Of a DNA stretch of 64,000 nucleotides, positions 53,890 through 64,000 are shown one piece after another. Each line of letters begins with the position of its first letter. Position 1 is the stretch's first letter. The notes beneath the pieces were generated by a model. That model did not search any database and was not told the DNA's origin. It saw nothing but the letters and a program-made list of their open reading frames with translations. A program made the position numbers and the translations under genes. This stretch comes from Limnoperna fortunei (taxonomy: Eukaryota; Mollusca; Bivalvia; Mytilida; Modiolidae): NCBI GenBank assembly GCA_944474755.1, contig OX104111.1, positions 96,762,805 to 96,826,804 of the forward strand, in the 5' to 3' direction.

Positions 53890-54290
53890 TACATAATCTA
53901 GCAGTACAATACAAAATATAAACAGAGGTCAATTACCCCATGTTAACTTGTAATTATCGAATGACAACAAAAATTGCTGTACAAATTATAAACAGAGGTC
54001 CATTACCCCATGTTTACTGAAACATCTGCATGTAATACAAATTATAAACAGGGGTTCATTACCCCATGTTTACTTAATGATCTAATACACAATATAAACA
54101 GAGGCCCATTACCCCATGTTTACTGAAACATCTACATGTATTACAAAATATAAACAGAGGCCCATTACACCATGTTTACTGAAACATCTACATGTAATAC
54201 AAAATATAAACAGAGGCCCATTACCCCATGTTTACTTAATCATCTAATACAATACAAAAAGAGGCCCATCACAGCATCACCCCATTTTCA
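53890..54290. repeat. Minisatellite in the Ngaro 3' region
   Basis: About six or seven copies of a unit of roughly 55-65 bp containing AATATAAACAGAGGCCCATT and ACCCCATGTTTACT, between the recombinase stop and B1. Unit length varies. Confidence 0.85.
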
Positions 54291-54351
54291 ATTTATTAAT
54301 GTCAACTGTACATAGGAACAAAAACCCTAACAAGGAACCCACAGTAAAAAT

Positions 54352-55317
54352 CTATATATGAAGTAAAGGAATTCGAATATATTTGCGATATGCATTGGAT
54401 TTCCAGCGTCCCAGTAATTGGATTTGCTCATCTGAAATACCTTTTTCCTTAGCCCATGATGCAGCACCTATGCGGAAGGAATGTCCTTTGTATAATTTTG
54501 TATTAAATCGTGCAAAGGATAGTGATGTTTTTAACTGATTTGTAAAACCATGCCTAGACACTGGTGTTCGGTCTGCATATAAAAACAAGGGGCCCTCACA
54601 TTGACCACGTAATTGACAATACTGCCACATAGCCAGTACAGGACAAAAATTTAAATTATCTGCATATGCTGACAACTGAAGCATGACTGGGGGTTTTCCT
54701 ACACTGTGCTTATAATTATCCATTTTTAAAATTAATTCCTGTGGAATGTCTTTCGAAAATTTTCCAAATTGTATTGATGAGTATAATAAAATAGGGGCTC
54801 CCTTCCCACTTGTAACTGTAAATTCCCCAACGCGCAAAAATGCATGAAACGCTAATAAATACATGGCTTTAAATAGTTTCAGCTTAAACAAGGAATCAGT
54901 ACATGAAGGAAGACTTTCAATCAGTTTCTGAAGTATTCCTGGAGTTATTGGGAGGCGTACGTCTGACTTGAACTTAAGTTTTTGGAAACCTTGTAATGCT
55001 CTTTTAACAATAAAAGCTTGTGTACAATCCTCATGATCAGCCAACTTTTGAAAATGACCAAGTGCCGAAACATAACTAGTTACTGTTTGGGGGGCTAGTT
55101 CTTTAGTGTAGCAATGAGCTATAAACAAAACCAAATGTTCAATGTTTAAAGGGATACATGAGGACGTCCCTGGAACGTAGATAGTAAGAAATTCTTCATA
55201 CAATTGTTTAACTCTATTATACGCTGTATGGGTGCTAGGTGATAAAGCATTGTCTATCAAATATTTCGAAACTGACTTCAGATGCTGAACATCTCCTTCG
55301 GTACCTCTCTCGAACAA
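54352..55317 (-). CDS. Ngaro tyrosine recombinase
   Basis: 321 residues. An N-terminal helical, SAM-like core-binding part (about 10-110) precedes the catalytic domain. Catalytic signature residues are visible: Arg in HAFLRVGEF, the HxxR box in GHSFRIGAAS, and the nucleophilic tyrosine in NAYRKYIRI near the end. The GRWKSNAYRKYIR ending is typical of DIRS/Ngaro recombinases. It catalyses integration of the circular cDNA. The true N-terminus may be joined to the preceding RNase H frame, which overlaps its start (55278-55469). Confidence 0.92.
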   Translation of the reverse strand: MFERGTEGDVQHLKSVSKYLIDNALSPSTHTAYNRVKQLYEEFLTIYVPGTSSCIPLNIEHLVLFIAHCYTKELAPQTVTSYVSALGHFQKLADHEDCTQAFIVKRALQGFQKLKFKSDVRLPITPGILQKLIESLPSCTDSLFKLKLFKAMYLLAFHAFLRVGEFTVTSGKGAPILLYSSIQFGKFSKDIPQELILKMDNYKHSVGKPPVMLQLSAYADNLNFCPVLAMWQYCQLRGQCEGPLFLYADRTPVSRHGFTNQLKTSLSFARFNTKLYKGHSFRIGAASWAKEKGISDEQIQLLGRWKSNAYRKYIRIPLLHI

Positions 55318-57078
55318 TGGGTCATTTGTGGTGCCAACTTGTGAAACTCGTCTAACTGCAAGCGAGATAATTTGTCACTTAATACATTTTGGACTCCAGC
55401 AACATGTTTTGCTATGAAATATACATTAAACTTCAAACACTGTACAACTAAGTGACGCAACAAAGACATAATTTTTTTTATCTTTAGCCGACTGTTTATT
55501 TATAACATGTACCACCGCCATGTTATCAGAGAAAAAACAAATCTTGTTATTCGCCATCTCATTTGCCCATAGTTCTAATGCCGCAACAATAGGAAAAAAT
55601 TCTTTTATTGAAATATGGTATTTCTCCCAACTATCTGGCCATTTCCCATAAAAGTATTGGTTTCTAAACACCCCACCATAACCTTTGCCACTTGCATCTG
55701 TGTACATTGTTAATGTTTCAGATGTTTGCCAATTGTCATGCAAAAACATAGATGTTCCATTAAAGTGTGAAACAAAGAGAGACCATGCCTCAAGATCAGC
55801 CCGTGCTTCCTTATTAAGCCTTCTTTTATAATAAGGCTTTTGAACTCCTTTTGTAAGATCAATAAGGCGCCTTAAGAAAGCCCTTCCCGGAGAAACAACT
55901 GTACATGCAAAATTCAAAAGGCCTATTAGAGACTGTAGTTCTCTTAACGTGATTTTCTTCCTTTTCTTCATGTACAGCAAAAGTTCTCTAAGCTTAATCA
56001 ATTTATCTAAGGGTAGTCTTATAACCATTTCAACAGTGTCTAATTCAAAACCTAAAAAGGTTAATTTTGTTGTAGGATAAACAGTTTTTTCATCCTTCAT
56101 GGGTAAATTAATATGGTTGAAAAATTTCAAAATTAATTCAAGTTGAGCCTTACTGTGATTTAATGATGGTGGACCTACAAATAGAAAATCATCTAACAAG
56201 TGAACACAACCACTTGAGTGTAGTTTATTTTCTATCACCCAATGAAGTGCTGAGGAGAATTTTTCAAATAAATTGCACCCAAAACTTAAGCCCATAGGTA
56301 ATGTCTTATCAAAGTATACATCAGATTCAATTACAAACCCAAGTAACTCAAAATCATTTGGGTGAATGGGAATATTCTTGTAACCATGTTCAATATCTGT
56401 TTTGGACAGTAAAGCACCTTTACCGAACTTTTTAATCAATGCTATTGCATCATCTACTGTTTGATACGAAACTGTAGAATCCAGTTTTGAAATACCATCA
56501 TTAATTGACTGTCCTTCAGGATGTGATAAATGATGGATGACCCTAAATTCTCCAGGTTTTTGTTTTGGTACTAAGCCCAAGGGGGAAATTTGCAAATTAG
56601 GAAATGGTAAATTTTGTAAAGTAAAAGGACCTGCTACTCTTCCGGCTTCTAGTTCAACCGAAATCTTCTGTTTGAGTATTGGCAAATTATCTTGAGCAGA
56701 TTTTAAGTTCTTACTTAACCTAAAGTGTCTCTCCCCAGTAAATGGAATATGAAAACCCCTGATAAAACCTGTAATTAAATAATCTAATTTAGACTGGTCA
56801 TAACCTTGTAACCATTGGCACAATACTTTGGCATTAATTGGAGTGACAATATTAAATAATGAAACAGAAGGTAAAAAACATGCCTGTTTATGTTCATTTC
56901 TTTGGGGTGGGTTTTGCTGGTGGTGCTTTAACTTGTTCTTGTCCTTCATTTGGCAATGGACATTCGTTTCTAGGATGTTCGTTATGGCATTTACTGCAGA
57001 CATGTGGGTATGTGCACAGTCTTCTTTTGCATCTTCCATTGTTGTTGTTGAAACTAAAGCAGAAGCCTGTTTTAACAT
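55278..57078 (-). CDS. Ngaro reverse transcriptase-RNase H, frameshifted
   Basis: The main frame (57078-55426) carries the RT: INDGISKLDSTVSYQTVDDA, LLSKTDIEHGYKNIPIHPND, LPMGLSFGCNLFEKFSS and the active-site block HLLDDFLFVG, in which LLDD replaces the commoner YxDD, as in Ngaro and DIRS RTs. RNase H follows (TMYTDASGKGYGG, IKEFFPIVAALELWA, FFSDNMAVVHVINKQ). At an A8 run near 55470 the frame breaks; the RNase H tail (HVAGVQNVLSDKLSR) continues in another frame to 55278. This is either a real frameshift or a homopolymer sequencing error. Confidence 0.9.
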
Positions 57079-57845
57079 TTTTTTTTTTCTGGTTTTGAAC
57101 GAAAAAGCTGCTGGTATGGTTTTCGTTCCCTACTATGACCATCTAACCTAGCCTTCACACCTATCTGAATAGCCTCGGAATGAAGTTCCTGATTGATTAC
57201 ATTCCATGGCATTGACTCAGGATCTTCTGATCTCCACATACGAAATTGCTCGTCATAGTATAATGCTGCTTTTTCTCCAATATCAGTGGCTAACTTTTGT
57301 ACCATTTGCATATAGCGCATTAGATTTGGGGACTCCTCCGGTCTGTTGGTGCAATAAATTGCCACAAAGATGTGGAACGCGTCCACCCACTGATTGAAAG
57401 ATTTGAAAAACATTTTTTGTTCTCTTTGGACAAAGGAGATACTATTAACTGAATCTTTCACAGCTTCTAATCTCATTTGATGTGATTTAAACAGTAAAGA
57501 CGGTAACTGGATATATTCTTCTGCAAATATTTTGGATTTAATTTTTGGGTCTACATTGTGCCCTGCCCTGCGTCCAACATGCATAGGGCCTATCTTATTA
57601 CCTCTATTATCTCTGCTGGTACTGGCTACAGCATCTGTTGTTTCCTGTTCTGCAGGAACAGCAACTACTTCATCTGCCACTGGTGGCTCTGCATTGGTGT
57701 TGTTCTTTATTTTGGCTATGACTGAGTCAACTATAGTCGGTACGAATTCCTTGAACACGTCCTTTATCATTGCCTTCATGTCGTCTGTGTCAGAAGCTTT
57801 TGGTGTTGATGTAGGACGCCTCTTCTTCCGTGGTGGCTGAGACAT
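56894..57845 (-). CDS. Ngaro Gag, frameshifted at a poly-A run
   Basis: Start is taken at MSQPPRKKRRP (57845); the longer frame begins at 57869. A basic N-terminus (nuclear-localisation-like) is followed by a helical region (FVQREQKMFFKSFNQWVDAF). The frame ends at KPEKKKC (57072) beside an A-run of about 11. In a neighbouring frame the sequence continues as VKTGFCFSFNNNNGRC and CSKCHNEHPRNECP, a cysteine/histidine zinc-knuckle-like pair typical of Gag in this group, to 56894. It probably acts in particle and nucleic-acid packaging. The break could be programmed, a mutation or a read error. Confidence 0.85.
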
Positions 57846-57949
57846 TCTGTAAGCTACAACAAGCAACACAACATGTTAAAAGACGATATACTATCCATTT
57901 AGTCATGAACAATGCACATTTAACAATGTGTAAATTCATAAGAAGTGGA

Positions 57950-58365
57950 ACATACATGTAACCATGTATTCTATCAATTGTAGTATTTTTTGTACATGTA
58001 ACCATGTAAAATTGTTGAAAAAAGTACATGTAACCATGTACAACTAGTCACATGTAACCATGTGAAGTAAAAGCAATATTACCATGTACAAAATATTCAC
58101 ATGTAACCATGTGAAAGTATTAGATCTGCTCATGTAACCATGCACAAATATTCACATGTAACCATGTGAAAGTATTAGATCTGCTCATGTAACCATGCAC
58201 AAATATTCACATGTAACCATGTGAAAAGTAAAAGATCTGCACATTGTACATGTAACCCTGTACTGAGTGTCCTACATGTAATTGAACACCTCACATGTAA
58301 TCATGGAGTGTGCTTATTAACAAGACGTACAAGTAACCAAGTACACGTAACCATGTACTGCATGT
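57950..58365. repeat. Minisatellite of CATGTAACCATG units in the Ngaro
   Basis: Short palindrome-like units (ACATGTAACCATGT) recur about 15 times. Some are in higher-order repeats of about 52 bp (AGTATTAGATCTGCTCATGT...). They lie between the hydrolase ORF and Gag. Confidence 0.85.
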
Positions 58366-58940
58366 GTAAAATAATATAAATTAACGACATGTGTATAATT
58401 CAATACCTGATATATACGTATACAAGAAACTCAGCTATTGAAACTCTCTTTGACGATCTTGTCAACTACCACCTTAACACACTGAAAAATAGTAACACGT
58501 GTTAATACATGTAATATATTTATGCGTGCAGGTATATAATAAAAAATATCATGTCTTGTCTTAACAAATTACTTGTACATGAAAAAATCTCCATCTGTCT
58601 GCCAATTTCAATTAATCAAAAAGTAACCTCCCAATACTTTTTAAACTATTGGCATGATAATAATACAACGGCATATTTATAAGTTATTTATCAACTAGTC
58701 TAAATTATCCTGAATAAATCAGTCAAATACAATATGCATGTTTATGTAAAATTGAACCTTACTACACTGTTAAATTAACCATAAATAAATGAAAAAGTAA
58801 ATAACAGAATTAAATAATAATAATATTACTCTGAGAGACATTAAGGTCAAAGCTATACGTATGTATGTACAGCATACATCGTAAAATGTATTTTAAGTTT
58901 CTATTTATTTCTAGATTTAACGTAAACCAGCAGTCTTACA

Positions 58941-59531
58941 CTAAACTTCCAAGCGTGTCAGCTGTAGAACAGCTCCTCTAATATTGTAATAAAACTTTGG
59001 ATATCCCACAGACCAGTTTAAATGTACTCCATCATGTTCATATAGGTTATGCTCAGTGTATTTTAAACCTCTCAATCGCCAATAAATGATGTCTCTGTTC
59101 CCACACTTTTTTATTTGGGCTTTGAGAAAAGAGTTAGCATAAACTACATTAAAATTATACTTGTTTGGACTGGTGAAACGAGTGCTTTTGCGAAAAAGAA
59201 GCTGACAGACTGCTATTCTTACACAATATCTAGCTGTAAACACTAACAGTAAGTTAAACCATTTCAAAATTATCACCTCAATATCATTCACTGTTAAGTC
59301 ATCTATGTCTAGATCATTAGAACAAAATTGTGCCACAATAAAAGACGGTTGGAATTGTATAATCGCATTCTCAAGTTCCTCTACGTGAGCTGTATTTAAT
59401 ATTTTACCTCCTGAAATACCATAGTACGATATATTACACTGACTAAGCTCAAGATTTTGAATGTTGTAATAATGGACAAAGTGTTCGAACCGCTTAATAT
59501 GTGAACTCCCGATGATCAAAATATCAGACAT
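58941..59531 (-). CDS. SGNH/GDSL hydrolase-like ORF inside the Ngaro
   Basis: 196 residues. The fold's blocks are visible: LIIGSSHIKR (nucleophile Ser10 in GSSH), GISGGKI, QFCSNDLD (the Asn block) and HDGVHLNW with the Asp167-xx-His170 pair. The length suits a compact SGNH hydrolase. It lies between repeat A1 and Gag, in the same orientation as the other ORFs, so it belongs to the element. SGNH-type ORFs have been described in some tyrosine-recombinase retrotransposons and LINEs; substrate and role are not established. No signal peptide. Confidence 0.82.
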   Translation of the reverse strand: MSDILIIGSSHIKRFEHFVHYYNIQNLELSQCNISYYGISGGKILNTAHVEELENAIIQFQPSFIVAQFCSNDLDIDDLTVNDIEVIILKWFNLLLVFTARYCVRIAVCQLLFRKSTRFTSPNKYNFNVVYANSFLKAQIKKCGNRDIIYWRLRGLKYTEHNLYEHDGVHLNWSVGYPKFYYNIRGAVLQLTRLEV

Positions 59532-59987
59532 ACTTCCAAAACAAAGGAGTCATTTGTTTACATTCGTTTTGACCAATCGGGTCAAAGAATAAACGCACAC
59601 CCTTCTCACGTTTCAACTAGTACAAAGGTCAACAATATCGATTGTGACGTATATCCATAAGTTATTTTTAGAAACACTAACTTGATACAGCAAGCTTTAA
59701 ACTTACAGTTCTTAGTTTGCATAAATCCATAGACAATTCCAGTTTGTATAACGTTAATAAAGTTAATCCCGATGCTTGTTGTGATGTTGCCAATTTGCTA
59801 TATAAGTAAATAAACAACGTTAACAGGTCATTGTTCGTCACGGTTCTAGAACACCACACGCGAGTCTCAAACTGATATTCCAATAATCAATAGCTATATT
59901 AAGTGATTTTTGTAACGAAGTAAGCAAGATGTTAAAAAATAGAGATCCTTGGGATCACAACTTATCACAAAACAATATGACTGCAGC
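59532..59987. other. Ngaro leader region
   Basis: Non-coding part between the hydrolase ORF and A1. At 59936-59987 it holds a partial, diverged tandem copy of the inner edge of A1 (AGAGATCCTTGGGATCACAA). Confidence 0.6.
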
Positions 59988-60186
59988 AAAAATAGAGATC
60001 CTCGGGATTACAACTTATCACAAAACAATATGGCTGCAGCAACTTGACCAGTAGTGATGCGAATGAATAATTAATTAGCATCACGTTACCTGACACCTAA
60101 CGGTGAAAAGGTGAACAACAAGGTGGATAACTCCACACAAATTTCTCGTGCCAAAAATACATTTATATGACTATAAATTAAGTTTT
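59988..60186 (-). repeat. Ngaro split repeat A1 (5' end)
   Basis: 199 bp matching A2; the element's 5' boundary is taken where the match ends at AAGTTTT (60186). Confidence 0.92.
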
Positions 60187-60890
60187 AATAAGAAATTAGT
60201 GTTTATGCTTTAGTGTGACTTATGTTTCATCCTTAAAATCAAGTCATTTGCTGTAGTTCTAGGTCAAAACTACGTTAAATAAAAAAAACAGCGCTATGAG
60301 AAAAACTCCCCATATTAATTATTAATACGAATATGAATGACGATAACAGACAAAAAGACATTAAAAGAAATCGGGATACTATTATTGAAGGTCTTGGTAA
60401 TGAATATTTTGTTAATTGTTGAGAATTTAATTTAGTTGTGGACACACACGTAGACTATCGTAGCTACAAACATATAAATTTTTGAATTCAAGAAGTTAAG
60501 TTTTAGTAACATTAGATCAATGGCCTTTAATATATTACATCCCGAAATTTTTTTCTGAGGTTAACAGGTATACTTGGAGGAAAAAGACACCTTTTACACA
60601 GACAATACTATATTTCTTTCTTATTCCTATAGTATGTTGACGAATGTGAAAACTTGGCTATTGAATCTAGTTAATGTTCTGACCATTTCATGATTATACT
60701 AGAGTTATACATGTAATTAAACCCTTTTGTTCGTGGTAAGGCATTGTGAAAATTTAGGAATTCATTACTGTATGATTCTTATATAAAGTAGTAAATGGTA
60801 ATTTTAAAAATCTATTTCTGTTTTAGAGCAATATGTGGCTCTCGTTTTATAACTCGAAAACTTGAATGATACTGTTAACGAGTCCTTATT
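60187..60890. other. Non-coding, nothing recognised
   Basis: AT-rich DNA between two mobile elements. Confidence 0.5.
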
Positions 60891-60934
60891 ATACCCCCCG
60901 CTTGAAAAGCGGGGGGTATATAGTGTTCATGGTG

Positions 60935-61012
60935 TCCGTCCGTCCTTCCGTCCGTCCGTCCTTCCGTCCGTCCGCCGTCCGTCCGTCCGTCCGTCCGTCC
61001 GTCCGTCCGTTA
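60935..61012. repeat. (TCCG)n microsatellite
   Basis: About 18 TCCG/TTCCG units inside the tandem-core element. Confidence 0.95.
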
Positions 61013-61028
61013 CACTTTCTATTATTTG

Positions 61029-62400
61029 CAACTCCTCCTACACCACTAAAAGGAATTTGATGAAACTTACACAGAATCTTTGTCTCATAGTGCCATTGTG
61101 CAGGAGATATTTAACATTTTGATCGGAATGATATTTGGGGTTTCCCATAGAAAAACATGGACTTAGTCATTGACCTAAGGGGGTCCCTATCTCTTATGTG
61201 CAACTCCTCCTACACCACTGAATGGAATTTAATGAAACTTACACAGAATGCTTGTCACATAGTGCCATTGTGCAGGAGATATTAAACATTTTGATCGGAT
61301 CGATATTTGGGGTTTCCCATAGAAAAACATGGACATTGTCATTGACCTAAGGGGGTCCTCATCTCTTATGTGCAACTCCTCCTACACCACTGACTGGAAT
61401 TTAAAGAAACTTACACAGCATCCTTGTCACATAGTGCCATTGTGCAGGAGATATTAAACATTTTGATCGGATCGATATTTGGGGTTTCCCATAGAAAAAC
61501 ATGGACATTGTCATTGACCTAAGGGGGTCCTCATCTCTTATGTGCAACTCCTCCTACACCACTGACTGGAATTTAAAGAAACTTACACAGCATCCTTGTC
61601 ACATAGTGCCATTGTGCAGGAGATATTAAACATTTTGATCGGATCGATATTTGGGGTTTCCCATAGAAAAACATGGACATTGTCATTGACCTAAGGGGGT
61701 CCTCATGTCTTATGTGCAACTCCTCCTACACCACTGAATGGAATTTGTTGAACTTACACAGAATCCTTGTCACATAGTGCCATTGTGCAGGAGATATTTA
61801 TTATTTTGATCGGAATGATATTTGGGGTTTCCCATAGAACAACACGGACTGTCATTGACATAAGGGGATACCCATTTCTTATGTGCGACACCTCCTACAC
61901 CACTAAATGGAATTTGATGAAACTTACACAGAATGTTGTCACATATTACCATTGTGCACTAGATATATAACATTTCGATTGGAATGATATTTGGGGTTTC
62001 CCATAGAAAAACATGGACTTTGTCATGGACATAAGGGATACCCATCTCTTATGTGCAACTCATTCCTACACCACTGAATGGAATTTGTTGAAACTTACAC
62101 AGAATCCATGTCACATAGTGCCATTGTGCAGGAGATATTTAACATTTTGATCGGAATGATATTTGGGGTTTCCCATAGAAAAACATGGAGTTTGTAATGG
62201 ACATAATGGGAGACCCATCTTTTATTTACAATTCCTCCTACACCACTGAATGGAATTTGTTGACACTTATACAGAATCTTGGTCACATATTGCCATTGTG
62301 CATTGGATATTTAACATTTTGATCAGAATATTATTGGAGGTTTGCCATAGAAAAACATGGACTTTGTCATTGACATAGGGAATGCCATTCTTTGGGGGAT
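61029..62400 (+). repeat. Eight tandem ~172-bp units
   Basis: Unit starts (CAACTCCTCCTACACCACT) at 61029, 61201, 61373, 61545, 61717, about 61886, 62056 and 62229. The central units (61201-61716) are almost identical; divergence rises toward the right end. Each unit holds TTTGGGGTTTCCCATAGAAA. Confidence 0.95.
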
Positions 62401-62552
62401 TGGGGAGGGTTACATGTATTATCTGCAATTTTGCCTTCACGTTTAACTAGATAAAGTTTCAATTTCATAATTAAGAACACCTGAATTTTCAAAGTAATTG
62501 TGAAGCGGGGGGTATCAATGGTGAGCATTGCTCACAGGTGTTTTTACTCTAG

Positions 62553-64000
62553 TTTATAATTAGTAACAGGTAACTTTTTCTGTAAACATTTTTTATGGGA
62601 AATCAAGGAGAAACCAATTTTCTATGCATGTTATAGAAAAGGAAACAAGATAATAAAGAAAAATATTAAACCAAAAATAGAAACCAAATAAAAATTAAAA
62701 TCGTCATTTCACGAAAATGTATGTGAGAAATTAAATACTCCGGTAGATAAAAAGGGAATTACAATATAGAAAGGAAACATACTGATATTGAAGAGGAGGA
62801 GAAACCTAGTACTTTTGTAGTTACTAACTATAAAATCTTCAGTAAAATTATTCCAAAAGTAGAAAAAGCGGGGACTATTACAGAACAGTACCATATACTA
62901 AGTGAAATAAAAGATTTCAAAATGGCGTGCCATATTTCTTTTAAACACAGTTTATAAATTACGTCTGAGGTTATTCCAAATAAAATAAACAGGATTTAGA
63001 TAAACTTATTCATAAAAATCAAACAGGTGGGATCATTGTCGCTTTATTGGAGAGGGCATTAGACTAATTTACAATATTCTACAATACACAGATGATAATG
63101 AAATAGCAGATCTATTGATAGTGAGAAATCTTTGAAAAAGCTTTTGATTAAATATCGTTTATTCCAGGAAAGAAATTTGTGAAGTTTAATATTGTCTTGG
63201 TTGTAGACAAGACATACAAAAACTTTAAAGGCATAGAGATAACTCAAATTAATCACAGGTTTCTCATTTTGCAAATGATACTTCTTTAATATTAAATAGC
63301 CACTAAGAGATCATCATGGGAAGCTTTATTTAAACTTGATTCAAAGTTGTCATACTTTAATATTAAAGTTCAGAATATACAAGTTATATGGTTTGGATGA
63401 AAAAGATATAGTAATGATATTTGTATTCGGACAAAAACCATGACTAAAACGGACTTTAACTAAACTGTTGCGAATTTGTTTTGATATTAAGTAGGATAAT
63501 AAAAATGGATAATAAAAATTATATTGAAAAAAAAGATCTTCTACATCAAAAATATTATTATTAATAAGTGGTCCAAGAGAAATGACACTATATTTGGAAG
63601 ATATATGTAACTGTTACAACTCTTATTCTGCCAGGCCTTAATACTCGTGAAATCGTATAAACTTTTATCCGAAACTCCACAATTCAAAAAATGTAAAAAC
63701 GATAAATTACACAAAGTGTAAGGTTTAAATGGTTAACTTGGATGTTTTCATTTTTAGCAATAACATCAACATGAATTAGAGAATTTTTAACACAGAGAGC
63801 AATTGGCACAGATCTGACGAAAACGATTTAAATGCGGTAATGAATACTCTACGAATAAATCATTAAATTTGAATAAAATATTTTTGTAGATGTTTTAACT
63901 CATGGTAAAATGTATGGAAAGCCGAAGTGAACCCGTCGACGACAATGATAATTCCTATATAAAATGGTCAATATTATCGTCGCCGATTTTTGTCAAACTT
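62553..64000. other. Non-coding, nothing recognised
   Basis: AT-rich DNA to the window end. Open frames at 62709-62894 and 63059-63274 are short and lack coding character. Confidence 0.5.

Larger units (their letters stand above)
52567..60186 (-). mobile_element. Ngaro-type tyrosine-recombinase retrotransposon, 7.6 kb
   Basis: The termini form the split direct repeats that define this group. On the minus strand the order is A1 (60186-59988), ORFs, B1 (53410-53171), A2 (53168-52970), B2 (52810-52571). A1 and A2 are both 199 bp, and B1 and B2 are 240 bp exactly 600 bp apart; both pairs look identical by eye, so the insertion is recent. Coding order is SGNH-hydrolase-like ORF, Gag, RT-RNase H, tyrosine recombinase. 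Such elements integrate through a circular intermediate using the recombinase instead of an integrase, and leave no target duplication. Two poly-A runs shift frames, so activity is uncertain. Confidence 0.92.
60891..62552 (+). mobile_element. Tandem-core element, Helitron-like or pearl-like
   Basis: The left end is a 13-bp hairpin (ATACCCCCCGCTT, loop GAA, complement; 60891-60919), then a (TCCG)n tract. A core of about eight units of ~172 bp begins at 61029. The right end repeats AAGCGGGGGGTAT (62503-62515) and carries a perfect hairpin GTGAGCATTGCTCAC (62521-62535) followed 13 nt later by CTAG. A 3' hairpin shortly before CTRR is the Helitron terminus rule, and tandem cores occur in bivalve pearl-type and Helentron-derived elements. 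It is non-coding, thus non-autonomous. Assignment is by structure only. Confidence 0.6.

Noticed and set aside
60862..61122. Open frame rich in PSVRPS repeats
   Set aside because: It is the translation of the (TCCG)n microsatellite.
1..64000. CRISPR arrays, operons or bacterial gene clusters
   Set aside because: All genes are intron-split or eukaryotic retroelements; the tandem arrays have no unique spacers between repeats.

Overview
The window looks like AT-rich nuclear DNA from a mollusc, most likely a bivalve. The evidence is large introns with GT-AG (one GC-AG) sites, many copies of a tRNA-derived SINE, a Ngaro-type tyrosine-recombinase retrotransposon, Ty3/Gypsy and LINE relics, and an element with a core of 172-bp tandem repeats. 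The species cannot be named from sequence alone. A run of exactly 200 N (17848-18047) marks an assembly join.

Layout. 1-9370: sparse DNA with SINE copies, a 55-bp minisatellite (1881-2307) and one probable last exon of an orphan protein gene (3470-4412, plus strand). 9376-36600: one large minus-strand gene that I could assemble exon by exon. Twenty coding exons (36410 down to 9706) join with consistent phases into 3471 nt, a predicted 1156-aa type I membrane protein. Its parts are a signal peptide, a short cysteine-rich EMI-like module, 15 thrombospondin type-1 repeats (TSRs), one transmembrane helix and a roughly 100-residue cytoplasmic tail with six tyrosines. Twelve of the TSRs are two alternating types (A and B) multiplied by tandem duplication of an A+B exon pair. 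One dead exon and one truncated exon lie in the array, and one live-looking exon has lost its donor site. The 11-kb intron before the transmembrane exon holds a 6.7-kb inverted-repeat structure (14171-20892) flanked by a 9-bp direct repeat and split by the assembly gap.

36411-45217: upstream DNA with SINEs, then a diverged partial copy (about 41037-45217) of the 5' part of the receptor gene. It lacks the signal-peptide exon and carries a stop and damaged splice sites, so it is a pseudogene fragment. 45905-48245: a Gypsy relic (gag, protease, integrase; reverse transcriptase missing). 50525-52160: a LINE relic (ORF1 C-terminus, endonuclease, linker; reverse transcriptase missing). 52567-60186: a 7.6-kb Ngaro retrotransposon on the minus strand with A1-ORFs-B1-A2-B2 split direct repeats. 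It encodes an SGNH-hydrolase-like protein, Gag, RT-RNase H and a tyrosine recombinase, with frame breaks at two poly-A runs. 60891-62552: an element built of 172-bp tandem units with a Helitron-like 3' hairpin. The remainder to 64000 shows nothing recognisable.

The most interesting system is the receptor gene. It resembles the EMI plus repeat-array plus transmembrane plus tyrosine-tail plan of Draper/MEGF10-type engulfment receptors, but with TSRs in place of EGF repeats. An immune or recognition role is inference only.
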